A stretch of DNA of 64,000 bases from positions 14,738 through 78,737 of the forward strand of contig CAZDQL010000019.1 of assembly GCA_964507325.1 (NCBI GenBank), written 5' to 3'. The translations under genes and the position numbers were made by a program. The notes beneath the pieces are model-generated. The model did not search any database. It was not told the origin of the DNA and saw nothing but the letters and a program-made list of their open reading frames with translations. Position 1 is the stretch's first letter. The number at the start of each line of letters is the position of its first letter. Source of the DNA: CAZDQL01 sp964507325. Lineage in GTDB: Bacteria; Planctomycetota; UBA1135; GCA-002686595. Positions 43,031 to 52,261 of the stretch are shown here, piece after piece.

Positions 43031-44527
43031 TCAGCGATAGACGAACTGGGCGGTGGCGCGACAGGCGACGCTCGTCCGCAAGCGGATCCAGTGGGCGGAG
43101 AAGGCGTCGGGGAATTCGTGGTGGACGTAGGCTCCGGGAGCCAGGTCCAGTACGTCGTAGGTCACCCAGGTTCCGTCGCCCAGGAAGTCGACCTCCAAGG
43201 TGACGGCCACCGGCCGTTCCGCCTCCACGTGCAGGTGCAGCACCTTCTGGTCGAACCCCGTCATCAGGAAGGGATCGCTCGTCTCGCCCGCCTCGACGTC
43301 GGTGTGCCGCCAGACCGCTCCCCAGCCCGCGGGCTCGCCCCAGCTCCACAGGTCGTCGACGTCCCCGAACCACAGCCCCGACTGCGGCTGCCCGACCGCG
43401 TTGTCGGTCTGGTCGCCCGCGAGGACGAGCAGCCCCCTCCAGAACAGGAAGTCGGGCACGATGCGCAGGTGGGAGCAGATCGGGCGGATCCCCCACACCT
43501 CCCCGCCGTACACCAGCGCGGGCAGCTCGTAGAAGATCCCGAAGGCGTCCATCAGGTAGCGCTCGGTCTGCACCTCGCGAATCCTCATCCACTCCGTGTT
43601 CCAGGTGTGACTCCACGAATGCCCGCCCCGCGGCAGGCGGTAGCGCTTCCACTCGCCGTTGGCGAGCACGCGCAGGATCACCGAGCGCTCGTCCCAGCCG
43701 AGCGCGTAGAGGGGATTGCCGTAGGTGCGGCCGGCGCGCGGATTCTGCTTGCCGGCGACCTCGACGAAGGGGTTCTCCTCGAGCACCACCCACTCCCCCT
43801 CGCCGTCCCACTCCGCCAGCCGCCCCGCGCGCCGCCGGCCCAGGTACTCCTTCTCGTCGTAGGTGTTGTTCGCCACGACGAGGCGTCCCTGCGCGCTGAA
43901 GGCGCCCTTGTAGTGCGGCTGCGCTCCCGCCGGCAGCTCGAGCTCGCGGTTCAGGTCGGCGAGCTCCCGCGCCTCGAGCGTCTCGACGTCCACCTCGAAG
44001 AGCCTGCCCTCCATGGTGAGGAAGTAGACGCGGCCCCGCGGGTCCTCGAGATGCCGGCAGGTCGACGTCAAACGCTGGCCCCTCAGGGCTTCGATCGTGC
44101 GCACCTGGCCGGTGGCATCGATCGCGTGCGGTCCGATGAAGACCTGCTGCGACTCCCAGTGCACGAGCCGATTCGCGAAGGTCCCGGTCACCGACTCGGG
44201 GTGCAGGCGCCACGAGAAGTCGTCGCGGATCTCGTAGAGCCCGATCCCCTCGCCCCGCACGTGCGCCACGTATCCCACCGCCCACAGACGATCCGCCCAG
44301 GGGATCAGGGCCCCGATCCCCGTCTCGGAGTCGCTCCCCGCGCCCGGCGCCATCACCGTCAGGTGCGGGAACACGTGCCCGACGCGTTGGCCCGGGGAGC
44401 GCCATACGTGTCGATCCTCCTCGCTCTCGAGAGCGGGGGTGGGCTCCAGCTCCTGGCCCGCGGCCATTCCGGTCACGAGGGACAGGGCGAGGAGAAGGGG
44501 CAGTTGGCGGCGGAGGATCCTGCTCAT
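43031..44527 (-). CDS. secreted beta-propeller-like protein
   Basis: I do not recognise a named family. The 498-residue protein has a signal peptide (LPLLLALSLVTGMAAG), then many Trp/Tyr/Gly-rich strands with repeated turns. Examples are IPWADRLWAVGYVAHVRGEGIGLYEI, GRVYFLTMEGRLFEVDVETLEA, FSAQGRLVVANNTYDEKEYLG and ALVYGGEVWGIRPICSHLRI. These suggest a beta-propeller or similar all-beta sensor/binding protein. The C-terminal 70 residues (VTLEVDFLGDGTWVTYDVLDLAPGAYVHHEF) look like a carbohydrate-binding beta-sandwich. GGAG lies seven bases before the ATG. Secreted glycan-related function is inference. Confidence 0.55.
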   Translation of the reverse strand: MSRILRRQLPLLLALSLVTGMAAGQELEPTPALESEEDRHVWRSPGQRVGHVFPHLTVMAPGAGSDSETGIGALIPWADRLWAVGYVAHVRGEGIGLYEIRDDFSWRLHPESVTGTFANRLVHWESQQVFIGPHAIDATGQVRTIEALRGQRLTSTCRHLEDPRGRVYFLTMEGRLFEVDVETLEARELADLNRELELPAGAQPHYKGAFSAQGRLVVANNTYDEKEYLGRRRAGRLAEWDGEGEWVVLEENPFVEVAGKQNPRAGRTYGNPLYALGWDERSVILRVLANGEWKRYRLPRGGHSWSHTWNTEWMRIREVQTERYLMDAFGIFYELPALVYGGEVWGIRPICSHLRIVPDFLFWRGLLVLAGDQTDNAVGQPQSGLWFGDVDDLWSWGEPAGWGAVWRHTDVEAGETSDPFLMTGFDQKVLHLHVEAERPVAVTLEVDFLGDGTWVTYDVLDLAPGAYVHHEFPDAFSAHWIRLRTSVACRATAQFVYR

Positions 44528-44571
44528 CGAGGGACTCCGTGGCTGGGTGTGGGGTCGCTGAGAGTACCTCC

Positions 44572-44788
44572 CTGAACTGCCCCCCTTCGATGGGCTTCTC
44601 GGAAGCCGGCCCCTCGACGACCACGGTCTGACCCCGTCTGGGCTGCCCCTCGGCAGCCGTCCGCCCGCTTCCGGTCCGTCACCCCAGCGCGGGGGCCTGC
44701 TCCAGCGGCCCGGTACCCCAAGTCCTTGTGGGCAAAGGGGCTACGGCGAGCAGTCCCCAGCAAAGCCCACTGAAGGGCGGCAGTTCAG
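44572..44788 (-). repeat. long-range inverted repeat upstream of the secreted gene
   Basis: Arms 44572-44597 and 44763-44788 are inverted copies with 23 of 26 positions complementary, separated by 165 bases. The spacer contains a perfect hairpin GGCTGCC-CCTC-GGCAGCC (44641-44658). An 11-base direct repeat AGTACCTCCC also occurs at about 44563 and 44787. The whole 284-base gap between the BaiN-like gene and the secreted gene is thus folded. It could be a terminator/attenuator complex or a transposable relic; no known family matches. Confidence 0.7.
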
Positions 44789-44811
44789 TACCTCCCCGCT
44801 CCAACGGGCTG

Positions 44812-46056
44812 CTAGCGACCGAGGGCCCGCCCCGCCACCTCAGCCGTGGCGAAGGCGGCCAGGAAGGAGAGCCCCCCCACCGGCCCGTCGAGGTCGAGCA
44901 GCTCGCCGATCACGTAGAGGCCGGGGTGGGCGTTGACCTGCATGCTGCGCGGATCGACCGCCTTGAGCGCCAGTCCCCCCGCCGTCACCTCCGCCACGTC
45001 GAAACCGCCCGTTCCGTCGATCGGGAGCTCGAGGCCCTTCAAGCTCTCGATCAGGCGGTGGCGCGTCCCGCGGTCGAGGGTCGCGGTCGCCGGGTTCTCC
45101 GGCAGTCCCACTCGACGCGCGACCGCCGCCACCAGGCGCCGCGGGAGCTCGGGGAGCGCGCGCGCCAGGTGCGGCGTGCCCTTGGCGCGCGCCGCGTCGA
45201 TCAGACGGGTCCGCAAGGCGTCGCGCTCGAGCGCGGGGAGGAGGTCGATCCTGAGCGAGAGACCGTCGCCGGCGGCGCGCCCCACGTGGACCGACACGTC
45301 CAACGCCGCGGGTCCCGAGAGGCCCTGGTGGGTGAAGAGCAGGGGACGCCGGCGGCGCGCCAGGAGCTTGCCTGCGCGATCGACCAGGCGCACCTCGACC
45401 TCCTCGAGCGCGACGCCGGTGAGCTCGTGGACCCACGTCGCCGGGCTGGTCAGGGGAGCCAGGGCGGGAGTGGGCTCGACCACGGGCAGGTCGAGCTCCC
45501 TCAGCCACGCGTAGCCATCGCCCGTGGTGCCAAGCGTCGGGTAGCTCGCTCCCCCCGAGGCGAGCACCAAGCGCTGCGTGGCGAGCAGCGCTCCGTCGTC
45601 GAGCTCCACCCGCCATTCGTCGCCGTCGGGCCGGAGAGCGCGCACGGCCGCATCGCAGCGCAGCTCGACCCCCGCCCCCCGCGCCTCGCCGAGGAGCGCG
45701 TCGCACACGTCGCGGGCGCGGCCACTCTCGGGGAAGACCTTGTCGAGCGCTGCGGCGACGGTGGGCACCCCCAGGGCGTGGAAACGCTCGCGCACCGCTG
45801 CTGGGGGGAGCACTTCCAGGGCGTGGGCGAGGAAGCGCTCCCCCGCCGGCCGGAAGAGGCGCGCCGCCTCCCCCGCCGACAGGCTGGTGGTCAAGTTGCA
45901 GTGCCCGCCGCCGCTGGCGAGGATCTTGCTCCCGGCGCGCGGGGTCTTCTCGAGCAGCAGGACCCGCGCGCCTCGCCGCGCCGCGACCGCCGCCGCCCAG
46001 AGGCCCGCCGCGCCCGCGCCCACCACCGTGAGCTCCCACCGACGCGGGTCGCTCAT
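44812..46056 (-). CDS. BaiN/HI0933-like flavoprotein
   Basis: This 414-residue FAD-dependent oxidoreductase is of the HI0933/BaiN type. The FAD motif LTVVGAGAAGLWAAAVAARRGARVLLLEK is followed by GSKILASGGGHCNLTT, which is the family hallmark. VLASGGASYPTLGTTGDGYAWL, PLLFTHQGLSGPAALDVS, VTAGGLALKAVDPRSMQ and YVIGELLDLDGPVGGLSFLAAFATAEVAG follow. Members reduce or oxidise unsaturated rings (bile acids in BaiN), but most are uncharacterised. ATG 46056 overlaps the dus stop (ATGA), so the two are coupled. Confidence 0.88.
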   Translation of the reverse strand: MSDPRRWELTVVGAGAAGLWAAAVAARRGARVLLLEKTPRAGSKILASGGGHCNLTTSLSAGEAARLFRPAGERFLAHALEVLPPAAVRERFHALGVPTVAAALDKVFPESGRARDVCDALLGEARGAGVELRCDAAVRALRPDGDEWRVELDDGALLATQRLVLASGGASYPTLGTTGDGYAWLRELDLPVVEPTPALAPLTSPATWVHELTGVALEEVEVRLVDRAGKLLARRRRPLLFTHQGLSGPAALDVSVHVGRAAGDGLSLRIDLLPALERDALRTRLIDAARAKGTPHLARALPELPRRLVAAVARRVGLPENPATATLDRGTRHRLIESLKGLELPIDGTGGFDVAEVTAGGLALKAVDPRSMQVNAHPGLYVIGELLDLDGPVGGLSFLAAFATAEVAGRALGR

Positions 46057-47228
46057 CCCCCCCCGAGGGCCCGCTCCCAGGCCTCGATCTCCTCCAAGGT
46101 GCGCGGACCCCGCGGGGGCGTGTCGTCGTCGCGCTGCTCCAGGTACCCCTCCGGGAGCTTCACCCGCTGGGACCGTCCCCCCTTGGCGCGCCCCACCCGC
46201 AGGGCGCGCAGGGGGAAGGGCTCGCTGGGATCGAGTTCGCCGAGCACGCGCTCCACGTCCCCGACCGTGTTCAAGGCCGACACCTCGCGCCGCACGCGCG
46301 CCGCGCCGCGGAAGCCCTTGGTGTACCAGCCGAGCCACTTGCGCATCTGGTGCACCGCCTGCTCCTCACCGAAGAGCTGCACCAAGCGCCGCAGGTGGTC
46401 GAGGGCGACCTCGGCCACTCCCCCGAGGGTGGGCGGAGGGGGCGGCTCCTCGCTGTCGAAGACCCGCGCCAGCTCCCGGAAGAGCCAGGGGCGCCCGAGG
46501 CAGCCACGGCCGACGATCACCCCCGCGCAGCCGGTCTGCCGCATCATGCGCAGGGCATCCCAGCACTCCCAGATGTCCCCGTTGCCCAGGACCGGGATCG
46601 AGAGAGCCGAGGCCAACTCCTCGATGGCGCCCCAGTCCGCCTCCCCCGCATACAGCTGCGCCGCGCTGCGCGCGTGCAATCCGACGGCGGCGCCCCCCTC
46701 CCCCTCGACCGCGGCCCCCGCCTCCCGGTAGGTGGAGAGGGACTCGTCGATCCCGGTGCGCATCTTGACCGTCACCGGCACGGCACCGGCGCGACCCACC
46801 ATGGCGCGCACCAGCCGCGCCACGAGCCGCGGCTTGGCGGGGATGGCGCTGCCCCCTCCGGCGCGGGTGACCTTGGGGACGGGGCAGCCCAGGTTGAGGT
46901 CCAGGTGGTCGATCCCCTCGTCCACCAGCCGCGCCACCATCTCCCCCAGGTCCACCGGGTCGGCGCCGTAGACCTGCAGCGAGCGGGGGCGCTCGTCGGG
47001 GTGCGACCGGGCGAGCAGGGCGGTCAGGCGGTTGCCGACCAGGTAGCCGCGGGCGGTGATCATCTCGGAGAGGAAGAGCCCGGCCCCGAACTCGCGACAG
47101 AGCGAGCGGTAGGCGTAGTTGGTGACCCCGGCCATCGGCGCGAGCTCCACCGGCGGCCAGACGGAGAGCTCGCCCAGGACGAGGGGCCCGAACTCCCCCG
47201 GCTCCGCAACGGGGACCGACTGGCCCAC
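46053..47228 (-). CDS. dus: tRNA-dihydrouridine synthase
   Basis: Dus reduces uridines in tRNA D-loops with FMN and NADPH. The 391-residue protein has LAPMAGVTNYAYRSLCREFGA and the catalytic loop DLNLGCPVPKVTRAGGGSAI with Cys as general acid. VTVKMRTGIDES, LHARSAAQLYAGEADW, PVLGNGDIWECWDAL and GVIVGRGCLGRPWLF follow. The C-terminal helical domain (YTKGFRGAARVRREV) fits DusB, and the last 60 residues are an extra basic tail. GTG 47228 is the first canonical start; a CTG at 47258 overlapping the upstream stop as CTGA is another possibility. It is probably in one operon with the amidohydrolase-like gene upstream and the flavoprotein downstream. Confidence 0.93.
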   Translation of the reverse strand: MGQSVPVAEPGEFGPLVLGELSVWPPVELAPMAGVTNYAYRSLCREFGAGLFLSEMITARGYLVGNRLTALLARSHPDERPRSLQVYGADPVDLGEMVARLVDEGIDHLDLNLGCPVPKVTRAGGGSAIPAKPRLVARLVRAMVGRAGAVPVTVKMRTGIDESLSTYREAGAAVEGEGGAAVGLHARSAAQLYAGEADWGAIEELASALSIPVLGNGDIWECWDALRMMRQTGCAGVIVGRGCLGRPWLFRELARVFDSEEPPPPPTLGGVAEVALDHLRRLVQLFGEEQAVHQMRKWLGWYTKGFRGAARVRREVSALNTVGDVERVLGELDPSEPFPLRALRVGRAKGGRSQRVKLPEGYLEQRDDDTPPRGPRTLEEIEAWERALGGG

Positions 47229-47254
47229 GGGGCTGGCGAAGCGCGGGGGGAGGC

Positions 47255-49423
47255 TCAGCGGTCCCCCTCCCCTCCCCCTTCCGCGTCCGCGGGCCCCTCC
47301 TCGTCCCCGGGCTCGGGCTCGGCGGGGATGAAGAGCCGGCCTTCCGGCAGCTCGAGCCCGCTGCCCCCATGGGTCTCGACCGCGCTCACGTCGATCTCGG
47401 TCACCGCCTGCCCATCGCGACGCGCGAACACGATCGGCGCCCCGTTCGCCCCCAACCCCGCGAGCAACCCCCCGCGGGAGGTGGTGACCTCGAGGGCGTG
47501 GTTCTCGGAGTTGAGTTTCACCGCCCAGCGATCCGCCAGCGGCTCGAAGGTCGCGCCCTCGAAGGAGAGGGCGTAGAGGGTCCCCTCGGGCGCGTGCTGC
47601 CCGAGGATGATGGCGGTCAGGGCATCGCTGAAGTCGACGATTCCGATCGGGTCGTCGGTGGTCTTCGTCTCGAAGTGGCCGGTGGTAGAGCGCCGCCGCA
47701 CGATCATGCGGCTGCTCTCGCCGACGCGCGCACCCTCGACTTGCCAGTGCATGGCGCTCCCCTGGTCCCCCTCCTCCATCCGGGGAATGGAGTCGAGTTG
47801 GTACCTCTCGAGGCGGTCCCCTCGGAAGACCTGCACCAGTTGGATCGCGTGCTCGGGGGTGGTGAGGGTCGCGGGCAGGATCATGCGCGTGCAGTAGGCC
47901 ACCTTCCCGTCGTCGAGGGCGAAGACGACGAAGCGCTCGCCGCTCAGGCGCTGGCCGTAGCTCTGGGTCTCGCTGTAGCCGGAGAGGAGCGGCTTGCCGT
48001 CGGTGAGCTCGGGCAGCGGGATCTCCAGGGGCGCCGTGAGCAGCGCCCGCGCTTCGTCTTGGCCGGCGATGGTGGCGGTCAGCCGCTCCTCCAGGTCCCA
48101 GCGCTCGAGGAGCCGACCCCGCAGGACCACCAACTCGGGGTCGCGCAGGCCCGCCAGGGTCTCGCGCGGGTCGCTGCCCACCGCCACGAGGTCCGCCACG
48201 AGGCCGGGGGCGATGCGCCCCCGCTGCGCCTCGACTCCCAGGGCGTCCGCCGCACCGGCGGTGGCGAGCCGCAGGACTTCTCGGGTGGGAATCCCCGCCA
48301 GAACCCACTGGTCGAGCTCTTCGAGCAGGGCCCGACCGGGCACGAGCCAGGCGTTCGGGGTGCCGCTGCCGGGGACCAGGGGGACGCCGGCGCGCCAGAG
48401 GTGCAGCACCGCCTGGCGCTGGAGAGCGACCACCCCCTCCACCAGCGCGCGTTGCTGGTCGCTCTGCGCTGCCCAGGACTCGGACAGGGGCCGCCAGACC
48501 TCGGCGTAGACGGGGCTGAGCAGGCGCAGGGCCTTCTCGTCTTCGCTGCGGTCGGCGAGCATGCGGGAGTAGACACCGACCAGCGGGGTGACCTCGACCG
48601 ACGAACGCCCCATGGCCGCGATCGCGGGTTGCAGGTCCTGCAGCGTGACCTCCCTCCAGTCGCGGACCTGCGGCGGCAGCAGGGCCTGCAGGCCGAGGAA
48701 CCCGTCCTGCCCTGCCTCGAGGGCTTCCTTCAGGGTCACCGCGCTGGGGATCGGCCCCCAAACCTCGAGCTGGAGCTCGCGGTGGGCCACCGCCACCAGG
48801 GCGCGCCAGGCGTCCGCGGGCAGGTTGGGCTGGAAGCAGAGGAAGTCGAAGCGGAAGTCGTCCTCCTGCAGGCCGGCGGCGGTCGCCTCGGCGGCGAGCC
48901 GCTCGAAGACCGACGGCAGGCCGGTCTCGGCGTCGGCGGGCGCCACCACCGGCAAGCTCGAGCTGGTCTGGCGCCGCACCCCCTCCAGGGTGGGCCCCGC
49001 GATGAAGAGGTCGGGCCCCGGTACCAGGGCGCGCTGCTCGGGGAGACGCTGCAGGAGGATGTCGTGCACGTCGTTGCCGATGTCGCGCACCAGGGTGACC
49101 CCCTTGGAGACGTAGAGCGCGTCGTGCTCCACGTCGTGGTTGCAGCAACCGTCGATCAGGCCGGGGACGAGGTGCAGGCCGTCGAGGGCCACCTCCTCGC
49201 ACCCCTCCGGCAGGGGAGCGCCGGGGAGCAGCAGGGCCTGGATGCGGTCCTCCACCACGACGACGGTGCGCACGGCCGGCTCCTCTCCGTCGACCATCGA
49301 GTGCACGACGGCGCCGGTGAAGGCCAGGCTCTGGGGTGCGGCCGGCTCGGCGGGGGCGGCTTCCTGGGCGGCGCCCGGCAGCGCGAGCGCGGCGAGGAGG
49401 AGGAGGGTGGGTCGAGTCGGCAT
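47255..49423 (-). CDS. exported amidohydrolase-like protein lacking metal ligands
   Basis: This 722-residue protein has a signal peptide (RPTLLLLAALALPGAAQ). An amidohydrolase-superfamily fold follows: VVVVEDRIQALLLPGAPLPEG and LHLVPGLIDGCCNHDVEHD at the start, and TPNAWLVPGRALLEELDQWVLAGIPTREVLRLATAGAADALG with GRIAPGLVADLVAVGSDP at the end. The canonical H-x-H after PGLID is replaced by C-C-N, and the late Asp of the metal site is missing (VPGSGTP). It is therefore probably not a classical metal hydrolase. A C-terminal beta domain of about 200 residues with strands such as FALDDGKVAYCTRMILP follows. Function unknown. Confidence 0.7.
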   Translation of the reverse strand: MPTRPTLLLLAALALPGAAQEAAPAEPAAPQSLAFTGAVVHSMVDGEEPAVRTVVVVEDRIQALLLPGAPLPEGCEEVALDGLHLVPGLIDGCCNHDVEHDALYVSKGVTLVRDIGNDVHDILLQRLPEQRALVPGPDLFIAGPTLEGVRRQTSSSLPVVAPADAETGLPSVFERLAAEATAAGLQEDDFRFDFLCFQPNLPADAWRALVAVAHRELQLEVWGPIPSAVTLKEALEAGQDGFLGLQALLPPQVRDWREVTLQDLQPAIAAMGRSSVEVTPLVGVYSRMLADRSEDEKALRLLSPVYAEVWRPLSESWAAQSDQQRALVEGVVALQRQAVLHLWRAGVPLVPGSGTPNAWLVPGRALLEELDQWVLAGIPTREVLRLATAGAADALGVEAQRGRIAPGLVADLVAVGSDPRETLAGLRDPELVVLRGRLLERWDLEERLTATIAGQDEARALLTAPLEIPLPELTDGKPLLSGYSETQSYGQRLSGERFVVFALDDGKVAYCTRMILPATLTTPEHAIQLVQVFRGDRLERYQLDSIPRMEEGDQGSAMHWQVEGARVGESSRMIVRRRSTTGHFETKTTDDPIGIVDFSDALTAIILGQHAPEGTLYALSFEGATFEPLADRWAVKLNSENHALEVTTSRGGLLAGLGANGAPIVFARRDGQAVTEIDVSAVETHGGSGLELPEGRLFIPAEPEPGDEEGPADAEGGGEGDR

Positions 49424-49526
49424 GCGGTGCGTCACGGTTCGCGGGAGTCGGTCCGGGCCCCGGGGATCCGGACAGAGTAGCCTCTGGCGCGCGTAGCGAC
49501 CTCCGCCCGCTCGCGATCCCCCCCGC

Positions 49527-50702
49527 ATGCAGCACCCCGAGATACGCCTGGACACCGATCGCCTGCCGGCGGGCCCGTGGATCTACGCCCGACACGTCCC
49601 CGAGCAGGAGGCGCCGCCGGACGGTTCCCTGGTGGCGGTGATCGACCGCTCCGGTCGCTTCGTCGCCCACGCCTTCTACAACGGGGCGAGCGACGTGCGG
49701 CTCAGGGTCCTGTCGCGCGGGCGGCGCAAGGCGCTCGATCGGCCGAAGGAGTTCCTGTTGCGCCGCCTGGCGGCGGCCGCGCGGCTGCGGCGCAGGGTGC
49801 TGCGCCTCGAGGAGGTGACCGACGCCTGGCGCCTGGCCCACGCGGAGGGGGACGACCTGCCGGGGTTGATCGTCGACCGCCTCGGCCCGGTCACGGTCTG
49901 CGAGTACCACGCCCTGGGCTTCTGGAAGCTCAAGCGCGAGATCGAGTGGGCCCTGGGGGAGCTCGACGCGACGACCCGCGTCGTGCACCGCCTCCCGCCG
50001 GGTCCGGCGCGGGCAGAGGGGATGCGGATCGAGGAGGAGGAGCCGACCGAGGAGGTGGGGACGGTCGAGATCCGGGAGCACGGACTGCTCTTCCCCGTCA
50101 CCCCGGGGCGCGGGCACAAGACCGGTTGGTTCTGCGACCAGCGCGACAACCGCCAGCGCATCGCGCGCCTGGCGGCGGGGCGGGACGTGCTCGACCTGTG
50201 CACCAACGCCGGGGGCTTCGCCCTCAACGCGGCGCGGGCGGGGGCGCGACGGGTGCGGGCGGTGGACCTGGACGAGGTGGCCCTGGCGCGCGCCCGCCGC
50301 GCCGCGGCGGCCAACGCACTCGAGGTGGACGTCCTCCACGCCGACGCCTTCAACGTGCTGCGCCAGGTGAAGGGGGAGGGGCGCAAGCCGGACCTGGTCG
50401 TGCTCGACCCCCACAAGTTGATCCCCTCCAAGGCGCGCTTCGAGGACGGTCGCAAGAAGTACTCCGACCTGAACACCCTGGCCCTGGAGGCGGTGGCGCC
50501 GGAGGGGCTGATCGCGACCTTCTCCTGCTCCGGCGCCCTGGACCTGGCGGGCTTCCTCGGCATCCTCTTCCAGGCCTCGCGCCGCGCGGGCCGCCGGGTG
50601 CGCCTCTTGGAGGTCATGGGCGCGGCGCCGGACCATCCCCAGCGGCCGGAGTTCGCGCGCTCGAGGTACCTGAAGGGCGCGCTGCTGGCGGTGGACGGCT
50701 AG
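49527..50702 (+). CDS. rlmI: 23S rRNA methyltransferase, RlmI-like
   Basis: This 391-residue enzyme is of the RlmI family, which makes 5-methylcytosine in 23S rRNA. An N-terminal PUA domain (WIYARHVPEQEAPPDGSLVAVIDRSGRFVAHAFYN) is followed by a beta-hairpin domain. The SAM domain comprises GHKTGWFCDQRDNRQRI, VLDLCTNAGGFALNAARAGA, VDLDEVALARARRAAAAN, DLVVLDPHKL and ATFSCSG with the catalytic cysteine. The usual DPP reads DPH, which occurs in some branches. The gene is divergent from the amidohydrolase-like gene. Exact target position is inferred from family. Confidence 0.85.
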   Translation: MQHPEIRLDTDRLPAGPWIYARHVPEQEAPPDGSLVAVIDRSGRFVAHAFYNGASDVRLRVLSRGRRKALDRPKEFLLRRLAAAARLRRRVLRLEEVTDAWRLAHAEGDDLPGLIVDRLGPVTVCEYHALGFWKLKREIEWALGELDATTRVVHRLPPGPARAEGMRIEEEEPTEEVGTVEIREHGLLFPVTPGRGHKTGWFCDQRDNRQRIARLAAGRDVLDLCTNAGGFALNAARAGARRVRAVDLDEVALARARRAAAANALEVDVLHADAFNVLRQVKGEGRKPDLVVLDPHKLIPSKARFEDGRKKYSDLNTLALEAVAPEGLIATFSCSGALDLAGFLGILFQASRRAGRRVRLLEVMGAAPDHPQRPEFARSRYLKGALLAVDG

Positions 50703-50704
50703 GC

Positions 50705-52261
50705 CTATCCCCCCCCGGGCTGCGCCACCAACCACTGCCGCGGTCGAGGGCTGCGCGCCGGGTCGAGGGGCAGGATGTCGAGGGGGCGCACTCCCCAGCC
50801 GTAGACCGGGTTCTCCTCGAGCTCCTTGCGGGAGGGGACCCAGAACACGTCCAGGTAGGTGGGCTCGTACTTGGCGAAGAACTCGATCGGCACCGTCTTG
50901 TCGTGGCCCGGGGAGCGTCCTGCGCGGGGGGGCAGGAGCGCCACCTCGCGGGTCACCAGCCCGTTGCGATCGTAGAAGAAGAGGTCGGAGTAGTACCCGA
51001 TCGCACCCACCGCGCCGTAGACCACCGAATCCCCCGGCTCCGACACGACCGCCAGCGCCTGCCCCAGGTCGCGCCACTCCAGCGCCTGGGCGTTCATGCG
51101 CGTCCACTGGGCGAGCTCGCTGCGCTCACAGGCGTCGGGGCGGTTGAGGCGCACCGAGAAGGCGCTGCGCCAGGCGTGGGGGGTGGCGGCGAGGTCGAAG
51201 GCGGGGAGCAGGGAGAGCGCGAGACAGAGCGCCGCCAGGGCGCCGGCGATGACCCTGGGCCCCCTCTCCTCCAGCGCGGCCAGACCGGCGCCCAGCACCA
51301 GGGCGACGAAGGGCAGGGCGGGGACGAGGAAGCGCCCGAAGGCCATGAAGTCTCCTCCGACGAGCGCGGCGTAGGCGGCGCTGGCGACCACCACCAGGAG
51401 CGCCGGGCCGACGCGGCGAGCGCGCCAGTTGCGGGCGGCGATCAGCGCCAGGAGGGCCAGCAGCACGCCGGGGAAGGTCAGGGCGAAGTGCACCAGGTAG
51501 TCGGAGCCGCGGGAGAGCGCCGCCCCGGAGAGCCCCAGCTTCACGCGGGCGGTGTTCGGCAGCCAGTCGCCGTAGGTGATCCAGCGCCACCCCACATGGG
51601 CCCCGAAGACGAGGGCGGAGATCAGGGCGGCGGCGAGGCAGCGGCGCAGGAGCAGGCGCTCCCCCCGCGCCAGCCCGATCGCGATCCCGCTGCCCAGGAT
51701 CCACGCCACCCACCAGGCCCCGTCGGCGCGCAGCAGCGCGACCAGGCTCGCCACGACGGCGAGCTTCCAGGTCGAGGCGGGCTCCTCGCCCCTCCAGAGC
51801 AGATAGAAGAGCCCCACCACCCCCGCCGCGAAGGGCATCGTCGCCATCCCCCCCGTGGTCCACACCGCCAGCGGCGGCAGGCTCCCGAGGAAGAGGGCCG
51901 CCCCCGCCGTCGCCACCCCCGTGCGCGCCGTGCGCTCGGCGAGCAGGCGCGTGGTGCAGAAGAGCACGACGAGCCCCGCCGCGATCCCCAGCACCCGCGA
52001 GAGGATCAGGGGCGAGAGCCCCAGCGTCATCCCGCCGCCGAGGAGCAGGGCCCAGAGGAACTCGCTGTACCCCTCCACCGGCGGCTCGACGCCCAGGTTG
52101 TAGACCAGGCCGTGGCCGCGGGCGAGGTTGCGCGCGTAGCGGAAGGTGATGAAGGCGTCGTCGCAGAGGAAGTCGAAGCGCCAGACGAGAAGCAGGAAGG
52201 GCACCAGCGCCACGCCGCAGGCGACCAGCGCGAGGCGTGCCGCGGGGCCCCGTTCCCTCAC
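50705..52261 (-). CDS. GT-C type membrane glycosyltransferase
   Basis: This 518-residue integral membrane protein has about ten hydrophobic helices. The first extracytoplasmic loop has RFDFLCDDAFITFRYARNLARGHGLVYNLGVEPPVEGYSEFLWALLL, the D-D-A-F/N-G-x-x-VEGY signature of arabinofuranosyltransferase-like GT-C proteins using polyprenyl-phosphate sugar donors. The conserved acidic pair DD is the catalytic element in known GT-C enzymes. The last 130 residues form a soluble C-terminal domain. It likely adds sugars to an envelope glycan or lipid. The GTG start overlaps the stop of the upstream propeller gene (GTGA), so the two are translationally coupled. Confidence 0.75.
   Translation of the reverse strand: MRERGPAARLALVACGVALVPFLLLVWRFDFLCDDAFITFRYARNLARGHGLVYNLGVEPPVEGYSEFLWALLLGGGMTLGLSPLILSRVLGIAAGLVVLFCTTRLLAERTARTGVATAGAALFLGSLPPLAVWTTGGMATMPFAAGVVGLFYLLWRGEEPASTWKLAVVASLVALLRADGAWWVAWILGSGIAIGLARGERLLLRRCLAAALISALVFGAHVGWRWITYGDWLPNTARVKLGLSGAALSRGSDYLVHFALTFPGVLLALLALIAARNWRARRVGPALLVVVASAAYAALVGGDFMAFGRFLVPALPFVALVLGAGLAALEERGPRVIAGALAALCLALSLLPAFDLAATPHAWRSAFSVRLNRPDACERSELAQWTRMNAQALEWRDLGQALAVVSEPGDSVVYGAVGAIGYYSDLFFYDRNGLVTREVALLPPRAGRSPGHDKTVPIEFFAKYEPTYLDVFWVPSRKELEENPVYGWGVRPLDILPLDPARSPRPRQWLVAQPGGG

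Noticed and set aside
44524..44763. 79-codon minus ORF ending in ATGA overlap with the secreted gene
   Set aside because: It is Arg/Gly-rich, lies inside the folded intergenic region and has no ribosome site. The overlap is probably chance.
46053..51107. Single 1684-codon minus ORF
   Set aside because: Only the last 391 codons are Dus; the rest runs antisense or out of frame through the amidohydrolase-like, rlmI and GT-C genes and is low-complexity.
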